Source: an uncultured Lachnospiraceae bacterium
GTDB lineage: Bacteria > Bacillota > Clostridia > Lachnospirales > Lachnospiraceae
DNA length: 43,889 bases
Direction: 5' to 3'
Assembly: GCA_947385425.1 (NCBI GenBank)
Contig: CANDKY010000021.1
Span: 1-43,889 of the forward strand
The translations under genes and the position numbers were made by a program. The notes below the pieces were generated by a model that saw nothing but the letters and a program-made list of their open reading frames with translations, was not told where the DNA came from and searched no databases. Below, piece by piece: positions 15,909-24,319 of this stretch. The number at the start of each line of letters is the position of its first letter. Position 1 is the stretch's first letter.

Positions 15909-16892
15909 GTGGGTGAAATACGTATAGTATTGTTTGGAGCCGGAGCTTTGGGAAAATTTCTTACCGGGCATATAAAGGGGAATATAAAAATAGTTGCGTA
16001 TTTAGTAACCGAGATAACTGGAGATGTGAATGGAATACCAGTTATTTCATTAGAACAATTGCAGCATATTGAATATGACTATATCGTAGTTGCTTTTGGG
16101 AATACAATAAAAGGCATTGAGATATTGGAAAAGGCGAATGTCCCGAAAAGGAAAATTGTCGGTTATGCGTATAGCGGACTCACTTATGAAGAAAATTTTC
16201 TGCAGAAAGAATGCAGCAGGCTTATACATGAAAAACTGTGTAATGAAAAAATCCCTGAGCTGTTTGAGGTTCCAGTAAAAGAGTATTATTTGTGCGGAAT
16301 GAATGTATTGGAAAATCAAGACGTTATAAAAAGGGATTTTGTAAGGGAACAGACGCTCTCTTTCCTTGCGGAAGAAATCCACAGGAAAAATATACAAGGG
16401 AGTGTTGCGGAAATTGGCGTATCAAAAGGTGAATTTGCCAGGAAGATTAATTTTCTCTTTCCAGACCGTAATCTTTATCTGTTTGACACCTATGAGGGGT
16501 TAAGTGAGAAAGATAAGGCTAAGGCTATAGAACTTGGCTGGGGAGAAAAGCAGTATGCACTGGATGAGACAGGGGTTACATTTGAAGAAGTATTGCAGAA
16601 TATGCCATACCGGGAGAAATGTATCGTGAAAAAAGGATATTTTCCGGATACCTTTGATTTAGAGGATATGTTTTCTTTTGTAAGCCTCGATATTGATTTT
16701 TATGATACAACGAAAAGAGGATTAGAGATGATATATCCCTGCCTCAGTAAAGGGGGATATATTATGGTGCATGATTTTAATAATTTATCATATGTTGAGT
16801 GTAAGAATGCCGTAACAGATTTTTGTGAAGAAAATAATGTGGCATACGTTCCGATCCCGGATGTGGGAGGAACAGCAGTTATAACTAAGTAG
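15909..16892 (+). CDS. TylF-type O-methyltransferase with N-terminal Rossmann-like domain
   Basis: Residues about 4-90 of 327 are the recurring Rossmann-like module (IVLFGAGALGKFL). Residues about 150-327 are a TylF/MycF-type macrocin O-methyltransferase: AEIGVSKGEFA binds SAM, LFDTYEGLSEKD and SLDIDFYDTTKRGLE carry the acidic metal-binding residues, and MVHDFNN is the usual motif after them. It probably methylates a sugar hydroxyl or related group. The start is GTG 15909 with AGGAGAG 5-6 bases upstream; no ATG fits. Confidence 0.82.
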   Translation: MGEIRIVLFGAGALGKFLTGHIKGNIKIVAYLVTEITGDVNGIPVISLEQLQHIEYDYIVVAFGNTIKGIEILEKANVPKRKIVGYAYSGLTYEENFLQKECSRLIHEKLCNEKIPELFEVPVKEYYLCGMNVLENQDVIKRDFVREQTLSFLAEEIHRKNIQGSVAEIGVSKGEFARKINFLFPDRNLYLFDTYEGLSEKDKAKAIELGWGEKQYALDETGVTFEEVLQNMPYREKCIVKKGYFPDTFDLEDMFSFVSLDIDFYDTTKRGLEMIYPCLSKGGYIMVHDFNNLSYVECKNAVTDFCEENNVAYVPIPDVGGTAVITK

Positions 16893-16934
16893 ACAGAGCT
16901 TCGGAATTCTGAAATGACATAAGGAGCACGATAA

Positions 16935-19247
16935 ATGGATTTTGAAAGATTATTGGAATACAAACCTTTTGAACTGTTAAAAGAGCAGAAAAAGGAACTT
17001 CTTACGGACAGGCTTAACAGCCTGACAAAACTGCATAAGGCTAAATGTCAGGAGTATGGTGAAGTTCTTGCTTGTATAGATGACAATAATACAGAATCAG
17101 ATTCTTATGAGAACCTGCCTTTTCTTCCTGTCAGGCTCTTTAAGGAATTATCATTAAAAAGTGTTCCTGATGAAGAAGTTATTAAGGTGTTGACATCTTC
17201 CGGGACTACCGGACAGGCGGTATCAAAGATATATTTGGATCGTGTGACAGCATCCAATCAACAGAAGGCTATGGTTAAAATTGTATCCGATTTTATAGGG
17301 GCTTCGCGTATGCCAATGATTATTATCGACTGTCCGTCTGTAGTGAAGGACCGCAGGATGTTTTCCGCACGCGGGGCGGGAATATTGGGATTTTCTATTT
17401 TCGGCTCCAGGAAGCTGTATGCACTGAATGATGATATGGGCATAAACTGGGCGGAACTGAAGGGATTTATTGAACAGCACAAAAATAAGAAGATATTCCT
17501 GTTTGGTTTTACATATATAATCTGGCAGCATTTTTACAAGGAATTGATAAGAATCAAAGAGGAAACGGGAGAGCGGGTTGATTTGGCCAATGCGATATTG
17601 GTACATGGCGGCGGCTGGAAGAAGCTTATTTCAGAATCCGTTTCTATGGAAGAATTCCATAACAGGATGAAAAATGTATGCGGACTTTCAGACATTCATG
17701 ATTATTACGGAATGGCAGAGCAGACAGGGTGTATTTATATGCAGTGTGAATGCGGACATTTGCACGCAAGCATTTTTTCGGATGTTATAGTCAGGAATCC
17801 AAGGGATTTTTCCGTATGCCCTGATGGGGAAAAAGGGATTATACAGGTGGTGTCTGCAATACCGGAGTCATATCCGGGCCACTCGCTGCTGACCGAAGAT
17901 GAAGGCATTATATTGGGGGAAGATGACTGCCCCTGCGGAAGAAAAGGGAAATATTTCCGCGTATCGGGACGGATGAAAAATGCAGAGCTCCGTGGGTGCA
18001 GCGATACTTATGCAAGTAACCATAGTATGGAGCAACAGATATGCCAAAAGGTTTCATATCTGGCAGGAAATATGTCAATAGTGCAGGGCATGGCAGCGGT
18101 ACCGCCATTGGCGCCCTTTTCAGATGTAGTAGTTGCGTTTCTGGATGATTTGTCCAGGGAATTGATGGCAGATAAATCAGCAAGGGGATATGCGGATGTA
18201 ATGACTTTGGGGTTCTGGCTGAGAAAGCCATCTATAAACGGACTAAAGAAAAAGTACCTGTGGGAGGAGCGTGAGAATATCAGGATTGGAAGAGGCATGG
18301 CATTCCATATAGCCCCCTCTAATGTCCCGGTGAATTTTGCCTATTCATTATTTACGGGATTATTGATGGGAAATGCAAATGTTGTCCGTGTGCCTTCCAA
18401 GGATTACCCGCAGGTGAAATTAATTGCACAGATGATAAATAAAGTACTTAAAAAACATGTGGGGCTGCAGCCATATATGGCATTGGTCCGGTATGGGAAG
18501 GATAAAGAGATCAATATGTTATTATCCTCTATGTGCAATGTGAGGATTATATGGGGTGGGGATTCCACGATAGAAGAATTCCGAAACATAAAACTGCCGC
18601 CGCGGGCTACGGAAATCACATTTGCAGACAGGTATTCGCTAGCAGTGATTGATTCGGAATATTATATGGATTGTGAAGATAAAAAGAAAATTGCAAGGGA
18701 TTTTTACAACGATACGTACCTGTCAGACCAGAATGCATGTACAAGCCCGCGTGTGGTAGTGTGGCACGGGGATAAGAAGGAAGAGGCAAAGCATGCGTTT
18801 TGGGATGCGTTACATGCATTGGTGCAGGAAAAATATCAGTTCCAGGCAATACAAAGCGTAGAGAAACTGGTAACTGCATGCAGGGCTGCCGCGGCAGGCA
18901 GCGCGGAGGGTATCGGGCATATCCGGGAGCTTCCGCATAATGATAATTTATTAATACGGCTGAAGGCGGATAAAATCAGAGCCGGCTTAATGAATTACCG
19001 TGGCAACAGCGGATATTTTTATGAATATGACTGTTCCGATTTTATGGAACTTAGGGACTTGTGCAATGATACACACTGTCAGACACTGGGGTATATTGGG
19101 GAAGCAGAAAAATTTATTTCGTTAGTGCAGTCAGGGATAAAAGGGCTGGATCGTGTGGTTCCAATTGGGCATATGATGGATTTTGATATGATATGGGATG
19201 GCTATAATTTGTGCGACAGTATGACAAGGACGGTTGCAGTCAGATAA
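16935..19247 (+). CDS. LuxE-LuxC fusion: acyl-protein synthetase and acyl reductase
   Basis: Residues 1 to about 365 of 770 match LuxE acyl-protein synthetase, with LTSSGTTGQ near residue 85 as nucleotide-binding loop and YGMAEQTG further on. Residues about 370-770 match LuxC acyl-CoA reductase: GRGMAFHIAPSNVPVNFAYS is the NADPH-binding region, and SDQNACTSP near residue 601 holds the catalytic Cys. In luminous bacteria LuxE activates a fatty acid, passes it to LuxC, and LuxC releases the aldehyde; luxAB are absent here. The fusion therefore would produce an aldehyde from an acid, CoA or ACP thioester. It sits directly before an AMP ligase gene. An aldehyde is a natural ketol acceptor for the nearby transketolases (inference). 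Confidence 0.85.
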   Translation: MDFERLLEYKPFELLKEQKKELLTDRLNSLTKLHKAKCQEYGEVLACIDDNNTESDSYENLPFLPVRLFKELSLKSVPDEEVIKVLTSSGTTGQAVSKIYLDRVTASNQQKAMVKIVSDFIGASRMPMIIIDCPSVVKDRRMFSARGAGILGFSIFGSRKLYALNDDMGINWAELKGFIEQHKNKKIFLFGFTYIIWQHFYKELIRIKEETGERVDLANAILVHGGGWKKLISESVSMEEFHNRMKNVCGLSDIHDYYGMAEQTGCIYMQCECGHLHASIFSDVIVRNPRDFSVCPDGEKGIIQVVSAIPESYPGHSLLTEDEGIILGEDDCPCGRKGKYFRVSGRMKNAELRGCSDTYASNHSMEQQICQKVSYLAGNMSIVQGMAAVPPLAPFSDVVVAFLDDLSRELMADKSARGYADVMTLGFWLRKPSINGLKKKYLWEERENIRIGRGMAFHIAPSNVPVNFAYSLFTGLLMGNANVVRVPSKDYPQVKLIAQMINKVLKKHVGLQPYMALVRYGKDKEINMLLSSMCNVRIIWGGDSTIEEFRNIKLPPRATEITFADRYSLAVIDSEYYMDCEDKKKIARDFYNDTYLSDQNACTSPRVVVWHGDKKEEAKHAFWDALHALVQEKYQFQAIQSVEKLVTACRAAAAGSAEGIGHIRELPHNDNLLIRLKADKIRAGLMNYRGNSGYFYEYDCSDFMELRDLCNDTHCQTLGYIGEAEKFISLVQSGIKGLDRVVPIGHMMDFDMIWDGYNLCDSMTRTVAVR

Positions 19248-19257
19248 GAGGGTGCTT

Positions 19258-20718
19258 ATGTGGGATTTAAAAAGGTATGATAAGTATATGGCAATTATTG
19301 ATGATAAAGGAGTACAGGTGCCATATCGTGATTTGGAAGCAGTACAGCAGAGGATTGCGGATAAGATAAAGCAACGTACTTTGGTGGTATCATTGTGCAG
19401 AAACAGTGTAGGGTCTGTGGCAGGATATGCAGCATTTTTAAATCTAAAAATAGTGCCTGTTTTATTAAATGCAAATTTGGATAATGTGCTGATGGAGAAT
19501 TTATTGTCGGTATACCAGCCGGCGTATATATGGGCGCCATCTGATATGGCATTAAAAGTGCCGCTTTCCGCTATGGAGGTGGTATGTTCCGAATATGATT
19601 ATTCATTATTTGAAACAAAATATGGAAAGGAACATTCACTATATAGCGAGCTGGGATTATTACTGACTACTTCGGGTTCTACCGGAAGCCCTAAATTTGT
19701 CAGGCAGAGTTATGCGAATATTTTATCCAATGCGCAATCCATCGTATCCTATTTAAAAATAGATGAAACGGAACGGCCAATTACGACCCTGCCAATGAAT
19801 TATACATATGGGCTTTCCATTATCAATAGCCATTTACTGGCAGGGGCAACGATCCTGGTGACAGATAAATCTTTGATGCAGAAGGAATTTTGGGAATTTT
19901 TTAAAGATCAGAAAGCTACTTCTTTTGGCGGGGTCCCCTATACTTATGAGATTTTGGACAGGCTTCATTTTACGGAAATGGATTTGCCGTATTGCCGGAC
20001 TATGACGCAGGCGGGCGGGAAACTGACAAAAGAATTACATGCCAAGTTTGCCAAATATGCGGCAGAAAACGGGAAACAGTTTGTTGTTATGTATGGCCAG
20101 TGTGAAGCTACCGCGCGGATGGGATATCTGCCGGCAAATATGGCGGTGGAGAAATGCGGCTCTATGGGGATTGCCATTCCCGGCGGGAAATTCAGACTGA
20201 TAGACGAGGATGGTTTGCAGATAAAAGAAGTAAATACAACAGGCGAGCTGGTATATGAGGGCGCTAACGTTACATTAGGGTATGCAGAGTGCGGGGAAGA
20301 TCTGGCACTGGGTGATGAGAGGAATGGAATCCTCCATACAGGTGATCTGGCTCTTTTTGATGATGACGGCTATTATTATATCGTGGGGCGAAAAAAAAGA
20401 TTTTTGAAGATTTATGGGAACCGTGTGAACCTAGATGAGATGGACCGTCTGATAAAAAGCGCTTTTGATGGAATAGACTGTGCAACTGCAGGAGTAGACG
20501 ACCGTTTATATGTTTTTATTACAATGGAGAGTCTGGCAGGGGATATAAAAAAATATATGTCAGGGAAAACCGGGTTAAACCCGGCTGCATTTGAGATAGT
20601 TGTTATAGAGGAAATACCTAAAAATGATGCAGGGAAGGTCTTGTATAAGGATTTAGAAAAATATTACGCAGCGGCAGTCCCTGATGATACGGATAATAGA
20701 AAGAGAAAAGCAGAATGA
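19258..20718 (+). CDS. AMP-forming acyl ligase (ANL superfamily)
   Basis: The 486-residue protein has TTSGSTGSPKFV (P-loop-like A3 motif), MYGQCEATARMG (adenine/acyl-binding A5), LHTGDLALFDDDGYYYIVGRKKR (A7-A8, hinge) and the catalytic C-terminal Lys in PKNDAGKVLYKDL. It activates a carboxylate as acyl-AMP and passes it to CoA or to the ACP encoded at 12064. ATG 19258 lies 5 bases after AAGAGGG and is preferred; a TTG at 19234 would overlap the LuxE-LuxC stop. Its own stop overlaps the DegT start in ATGA. The acid substrate is unknown. Confidence 0.87.
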   Translation: MWDLKRYDKYMAIIDDKGVQVPYRDLEAVQQRIADKIKQRTLVVSLCRNSVGSVAGYAAFLNLKIVPVLLNANLDNVLMENLLSVYQPAYIWAPSDMALKVPLSAMEVVCSEYDYSLFETKYGKEHSLYSELGLLLTTSGSTGSPKFVRQSYANILSNAQSIVSYLKIDETERPITTLPMNYTYGLSIINSHLLAGATILVTDKSLMQKEFWEFFKDQKATSFGGVPYTYEILDRLHFTEMDLPYCRTMTQAGGKLTKELHAKFAKYAAENGKQFVVMYGQCEATARMGYLPANMAVEKCGSMGIAIPGGKFRLIDEDGLQIKEVNTTGELVYEGANVTLGYAECGEDLALGDERNGILHTGDLALFDDDGYYYIVGRKKRFLKIYGNRVNLDEMDRLIKSAFDGIDCATAGVDDRLYVFITMESLAGDIKKYMSGKTGLNPAAFEIVVIEEIPKNDAGKVLYKDLEKYYAAAVPDDTDNRKRKAE

Positions 20719-21830
20719 AACCCAATAATATAATGGTCACGAGATCATCCATGCCGGATATGGAAGAGTATGTTGAGGAAATCAGGGAATTATGGGAATC
20801 CCATTGGCTGACAAACATGGGGGTAAAGCACCGGAAGCTTCAGGAAATGCTTTTGGAGTATTTGGAAGCAGACCATGTCGAATTGTTCACAAACGGGCAT
20901 ATGGCGCTGGAACTTACCTTGCAGTCCATGAACCTTCAAGGTGAAGTAATAACGACCCCTTTTACCTTTGCGTCAACGACGCATGCAATTGTCAGAAATG
21001 GGTTAGAGCCGGTATTCTGTGACATTAACCCGGTAGATTTTACGATAGATGTCTCAAAGATTGAGGAGCTGGTTACGGACCGAACGTCGGCGATCGTCCC
21101 CGTCCATATATATGGTAATATCTGCAATATTGAGGAGATAGAAAGAATTGCTGATAAATACGGGCTCAAGGTAATTTATGATGCGGCACATGCTTTCGGC
21201 GAGAAGTATAAAGGGAAGGGAATAGGGACGTTTGGGGATGCCTCCTGTTTTAGTTTCCATGCCACGAAAGTATTTAATACAATTGAAGGCGGCGCTGTCT
21301 GTTTCCGGGACAAGGATTTTGGGCGTATTTTGAGCGGTTTAAAGAATTTCGGGATAAAAGGGCCGGAGGAGGTTGACGGCGTTGGGGCAAATGCCAAAAT
21401 GAATGAGTTCTGCGCGGCAATGGGGATATGTAACCTGCGCCATATCGATGGGGAGATCGCGAAAAGGGGGGAAATAGTTGGGAAGTATCAAGAGTTATTA
21501 GGGGATTTGGAAGGGATTCAATTAAGCATGGTGCAGAAAGATGTACAGACCAATTACTCCTATTTCCCGGTCGTGATAGATGAGAAGCTGTTTGGATGCA
21601 GCAGAAATGAGGTATTTGCAGAATTGGGAAAGAGCGGGATTATGGCGAGGAAATATTTTTACCCGCTGACAAATACCTTTGGCTGTTTTCATGGGAAATA
21701 TAATCCAGATCAAACGCCAAATGCATTGCATATAAGTAAAAGAGTGATAACACTTCCTTTGTACGCAGATTTGCCATTGGAGGATGTGGAACGGATCTGT
21801 GGGATTATAAGAAAGAATTACCGGAAATAA
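20715..21830 (+). CDS. DegT/DnrJ/EryC1 PLP-dependent sugar aminotransferase
   Basis: The 371-residue protein follows the VioA/RffA-like pattern. FTNGHMALELTL binds the PLP phosphate, ITTPFTFASTTHAI and CDINPVDFTID follow, and IYDAAHAFG gives the Asp that contacts the PLP nitrogen. SFHATKVFNTIEGG near residue 184 carries the Schiff-base Lys. It transfers an amino group from Glu to a keto sugar or ketone, often a nucleotide-linked 4-keto-6-deoxysugar. No 4,6-dehydratase lies in the window, so the keto substrate comes from elsewhere or from the local ketol chemistry. A partial, decayed copy of its 3' end lies at 22940-23095. Confidence 0.92.
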   Translation: MKPNNIMVTRSSMPDMEEYVEEIRELWESHWLTNMGVKHRKLQEMLLEYLEADHVELFTNGHMALELTLQSMNLQGEVITTPFTFASTTHAIVRNGLEPVFCDINPVDFTIDVSKIEELVTDRTSAIVPVHIYGNICNIEEIERIADKYGLKVIYDAAHAFGEKYKGKGIGTFGDASCFSFHATKVFNTIEGGAVCFRDKDFGRILSGLKNFGIKGPEEVDGVGANAKMNEFCAAMGICNLRHIDGEIAKRGEIVGKYQELLGDLEGIQLSMVQKDVQTNYSYFPVVIDEKLFGCSRNEVFAELGKSGIMARKYFYPLTNTFGCFHGKYNPDQTPNALHISKRVITLPLYADLPLEDVERICGIIRKNYRK

Positions 21831-21871
21831 TGGCAGTAAATTTGTCAGAAAGCACGCTGGGAGGCAAGACT

Positions 21872-22924
21872 ATGAATTACTGGAAAAATGTGAAGGATGA
21901 TCTGGATCATATTTATTGTGCACTGCAGGATGAAGAATCAAGGGGATTATTTGACGCGAGGGTACAGTATATGGTTGACAGGGACGGGGAGGCATATATT
22001 GATGCAATATTTGAATTAAACCAATTATATTCAAAAAAATGGCGCTGCCCTGAATTGGAAAAGGTATTGGGAGACGGACAGGGGATAATTATATATGGGT
22101 GCGGCCACGACGGGCGCATGACAAAAAGGAATCTGGAAATATGCGGGTATCCGATTTTGTGTTGGTGTGACGGCAACAGTGAATTATGGGGGAGCGAAGT
22201 GGAAGGGAAGAGGGTTGTCTCACCGGAAGAACTGATGCCCGGCTATATGGAGTGCCTGGTAATTATCAGTTCGAAACAATATGAAACAGAAATGAGATCC
22301 AGGCTTTATGATGTAGGTTTCCCGGTAAGGAATACATTTTCATTCCTATACCATCAGGGTATAGGGGTTTACGGGAAACAGTATTTTGACGTATTCCAGC
22401 CTGGGAAAAAGGAAGTATTTATTGATGCAGGTGCATACAACGGTGATACAATGGATGAGTTCCTGAAATGGAATGGGGGGGGCATATACAAAGTATATTC
22501 TTTGGAACTTTCAGCAGATATGTGTGCGGTTATAGAGAGAAAGGGAGTTCCAAATGTCCGGGTGATAAATTGTGCGGCGTGGAGTAGGGATGAAAACCTG
22601 TTTTTTGAGGATTCATCGAGGGGAGGGAATGTGAACAGTGCAGGCACGGATGCTGTCCGTGGAAGGACAATCGACGCAATCCTGGACGGGGAAGAGGCAA
22701 CGTTTATCAAAATGGATATTGAAGGGGCAGAATTGGAGGCGCTGAAAGGTGCAAAAGAAACGATCCGAAAATATGGGCCAAAGCTGGCAGTTTGTATTTA
22801 CCATAAGTATGATGATATTCTGCAGCTTGGCAGATACATTTTGGACTTGAATCCGAATTACAAATTTTTAATAAGGCATTATACAACATGTATGTGGGAA
22901 ACTGTATTGTATGCGTCGATTTAA
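21872..22924 (+). CDS. FkbM-family methyltransferase with N-terminal Rossmann-like domain
   Basis: In the 350-residue protein, about residues 70-160 are the recurring Rossmann-like module (IIIYGCGHDGRMT, WCDGNSELWG). Residues about 185-350 are an FkbM methyltransferase: FIDAGAYNGDT is the SAM loop and FIKMDIEGAELEALKGA the hallmark. ATG 21872 has GGGAGG 7 bases upstream and is preferred over 21830. An uninterrupted G8 run (22475-22482) encodes Asn-Gly-Gly-Gly between the two conserved FkbM motifs. A one-base slip in either direction leads to a stop before the second motif, so expression could switch. Confidence 0.85.
   Translation: MNYWKNVKDDLDHIYCALQDEESRGLFDARVQYMVDRDGEAYIDAIFELNQLYSKKWRCPELEKVLGDGQGIIIYGCGHDGRMTKRNLEICGYPILCWCDGNSELWGSEVEGKRVVSPEELMPGYMECLVIISSKQYETEMRSRLYDVGFPVRNTFSFLYHQGIGVYGKQYFDVFQPGKKEVFIDAGAYNGDTMDEFLKWNGGGIYKVYSLELSADMCAVIERKGVPNVRVINCAAWSRDENLFFEDSSRGGNVNSAGTDAVRGRTIDAILDGEEATFIKMDIEGAELEALKGAKETIRKYGPKLAVCIYHKYDDILQLGRYILDLNPNYKFLIRHYTTCMWETVLYASI
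22475..22482 (+). repeat. G8 tract inside the FkbM methyltransferase gene
   Basis: Eight consecutive G are read ggg ggg ggc in frame. Losing one G leads to TAG about 18 codons on. Gaining one G leads to TAG about 32 codons on. The present length keeps the gene open. Confidence 0.85.
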
Positions 22925-22939
22925 TGTAATGTGGATATA

Positions 22940-23095
22940 TCAACTTTTGGCATTGTTAAAGATGAGAAACTGTTTGAAGACATTAAAAATGCTGCCTTTT
23001 GCAGATTTATTAGCTGGAAGATGTGGAATAAATCCGTGAGATTATAAGAAAGAATTGCAAAAGATAATGGGAGTAAACTTGCCGAAAAGCATACC
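22940..23095 (+). pseudogene. Decayed 3' end of a second DegT aminotransferase gene
   Basis: About 22989-23092 aligns with 21756-21856, the end of the DegT gene and the leader of the FkbM gene. The run GATTATAAGAAAGAATT is identical, with ATAATGG-AGTAAA and the AAAGCA word following in the same order. Upstream, GATGAGAAACTGTTTG (22961-22976) matches the DegT codons for DEKLFG at 21579-21594, with the sequence between deleted. It therefore retains only scraps of the last quarter of the gene plus the junction. This records an earlier duplicated aminotransferase-methyltransferase unit, later removed. The comparison is direct base reading. Confidence 0.85.
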
Positions 23096-23164
23096 AGAGG
23101 GGTAAAGAGAAGGGAATTAACATGCATGCATGGAATATTTTAGTTAGTTATGGAAGGATGTAGT

Positions 23165-24319
23165 ATGAAAGAAAATATGTTTATAAGGGATAGAATGCTC
23201 TACTTTAGTAACTGTATCTGTGCAAACGGAAAGCTGTGGTTTGTATCATCGGATGAATATTTCATGAATATGGATTTAGATACAAAGAAGGTTTCTTATG
23301 CTGAGTTAAAAAATATGAATAGTTGGGAAACACACTCAGTGATTGATAACATGTTCATTAACCAGAAAAGCATATATTGGGTTGATCAGTTTGGAAAAAA
23401 TGTACATGAATATAAAATAGGGGAGAATGAATGCTATTGTTATGAACTTCCTGAAGTAGAAATGGTTGATTGGCAGTGTTATGCGGGAACATATATGTAT
23501 AATGATATGCTATATCTGTTTCCAAGAAATAAGTTACAGATAATTGAGTTTGATATGTGGAAAAAACAGTATACTGCTTATTCGGGATTTTACGAGGAAT
23601 TAAATAGAAAGAACGGAAATAATGAATTATTATTATGGTGTTCAGTAAAAAAAGATAAATGGATATATTTGTTTCAAAAAAAAGGAAAAATGGCAGTAAG
23701 GTACAATTTGTATAACAAACAATATGAATATATTGAAATCCCAAGGGAAATATCCAGTATTAATTATGTTGTCTTAAAGAATAACATAATTTATCTACTT
23801 TCTTTTGAAGGAAATGTATATGCATGGGACGGCTGGGATGAGAAATGTGATGAAATATTTGTTTGTAAAGATAAAGATAATTTTTTTTGCAGAATTGCAA
23901 TAACAGAACATAAACTGTTTTTGCTTTCTACATTTACCAAACAGATATTAATTGTTGATTTACAGAGCCGTAATGTCACGGAACAAAAAGAGTATCCGGA
24001 TGATTTGCAGTACACGGATTTTGGATGGAGTAATTATCTGGGCTTTGCAGAAGATGAGAAAACTATTTGGTTTGCAAGTCGGCCGGCAAATTATTTGCTA
24101 TGCATTAATAAGGATTGTGAATGCATTGAATGGGTTAAAATGGTATTACCGACAATTTGCGAGCATATGGAATTTTATAAGAAAATCGGGAGTCCCGTTA
24201 TGGATGAGAAGGATAAAAAATGGACATTTTTATTTGGATTTAACGGCGAAAAGAGGGGGGATAAAGGGGAACGTAGGATTGGGAAATTTATATGGGAGAG
24301 TATACATGAAAAAAGGTAA
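23165..24319 (+). CDS. Unknown protein, probable beta-propeller
   Basis: The 384-residue protein has a regular run of short strands at 40-50-residue spacing, many ending in W/Y/F-rich turns (GKLWFVSSDEYF, KSIYWVDQFGKN, DKWIYLFQKKGK, NIIYLLSFEGNVYAWDG). This resembles Kelch- or WD-like propellers without their diagnostic signatures. No signal peptide or membrane helix is visible, so it is probably cytoplasmic. It may bind glycan, lipid or protein in the assembly machinery; no function is claimed. ATG 23165 with GGAAGG 7 bases upstream is preferred over 23150. It overlaps the next gene by 14 bases. It is AT-rich, as are its right-hand neighbours. Confidence 0.6.
   Translation: MKENMFIRDRMLYFSNCICANGKLWFVSSDEYFMNMDLDTKKVSYAELKNMNSWETHSVIDNMFINQKSIYWVDQFGKNVHEYKIGENECYCYELPEVEMVDWQCYAGTYMYNDMLYLFPRNKLQIIEFDMWKKQYTAYSGFYEELNRKNGNNELLLWCSVKKDKWIYLFQKKGKMAVRYNLYNKQYEYIEIPREISSINYVVLKNNIIYLLSFEGNVYAWDGWDEKCDEIFVCKDKDNFFCRIAITEHKLFLLSTFTKQILIVDLQSRNVTEQKEYPDDLQYTDFGWSNYLGFAEDEKTIWFASRPANYLLCINKDCECIEWVKMVLPTICEHMEFYKKIGSPVMDEKDKKWTFLFGFNGEKRGDKGERRIGKFIWESIHEKR

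Noticed and set aside
23952-24305. Upstream extension of the GT2 gene at 24306
   Set aside because: The extension overlaps the propeller-like gene in another frame and lacks homology; ATG 24306 with a GGGAGAG site gives the normal GT2 N-terminus.
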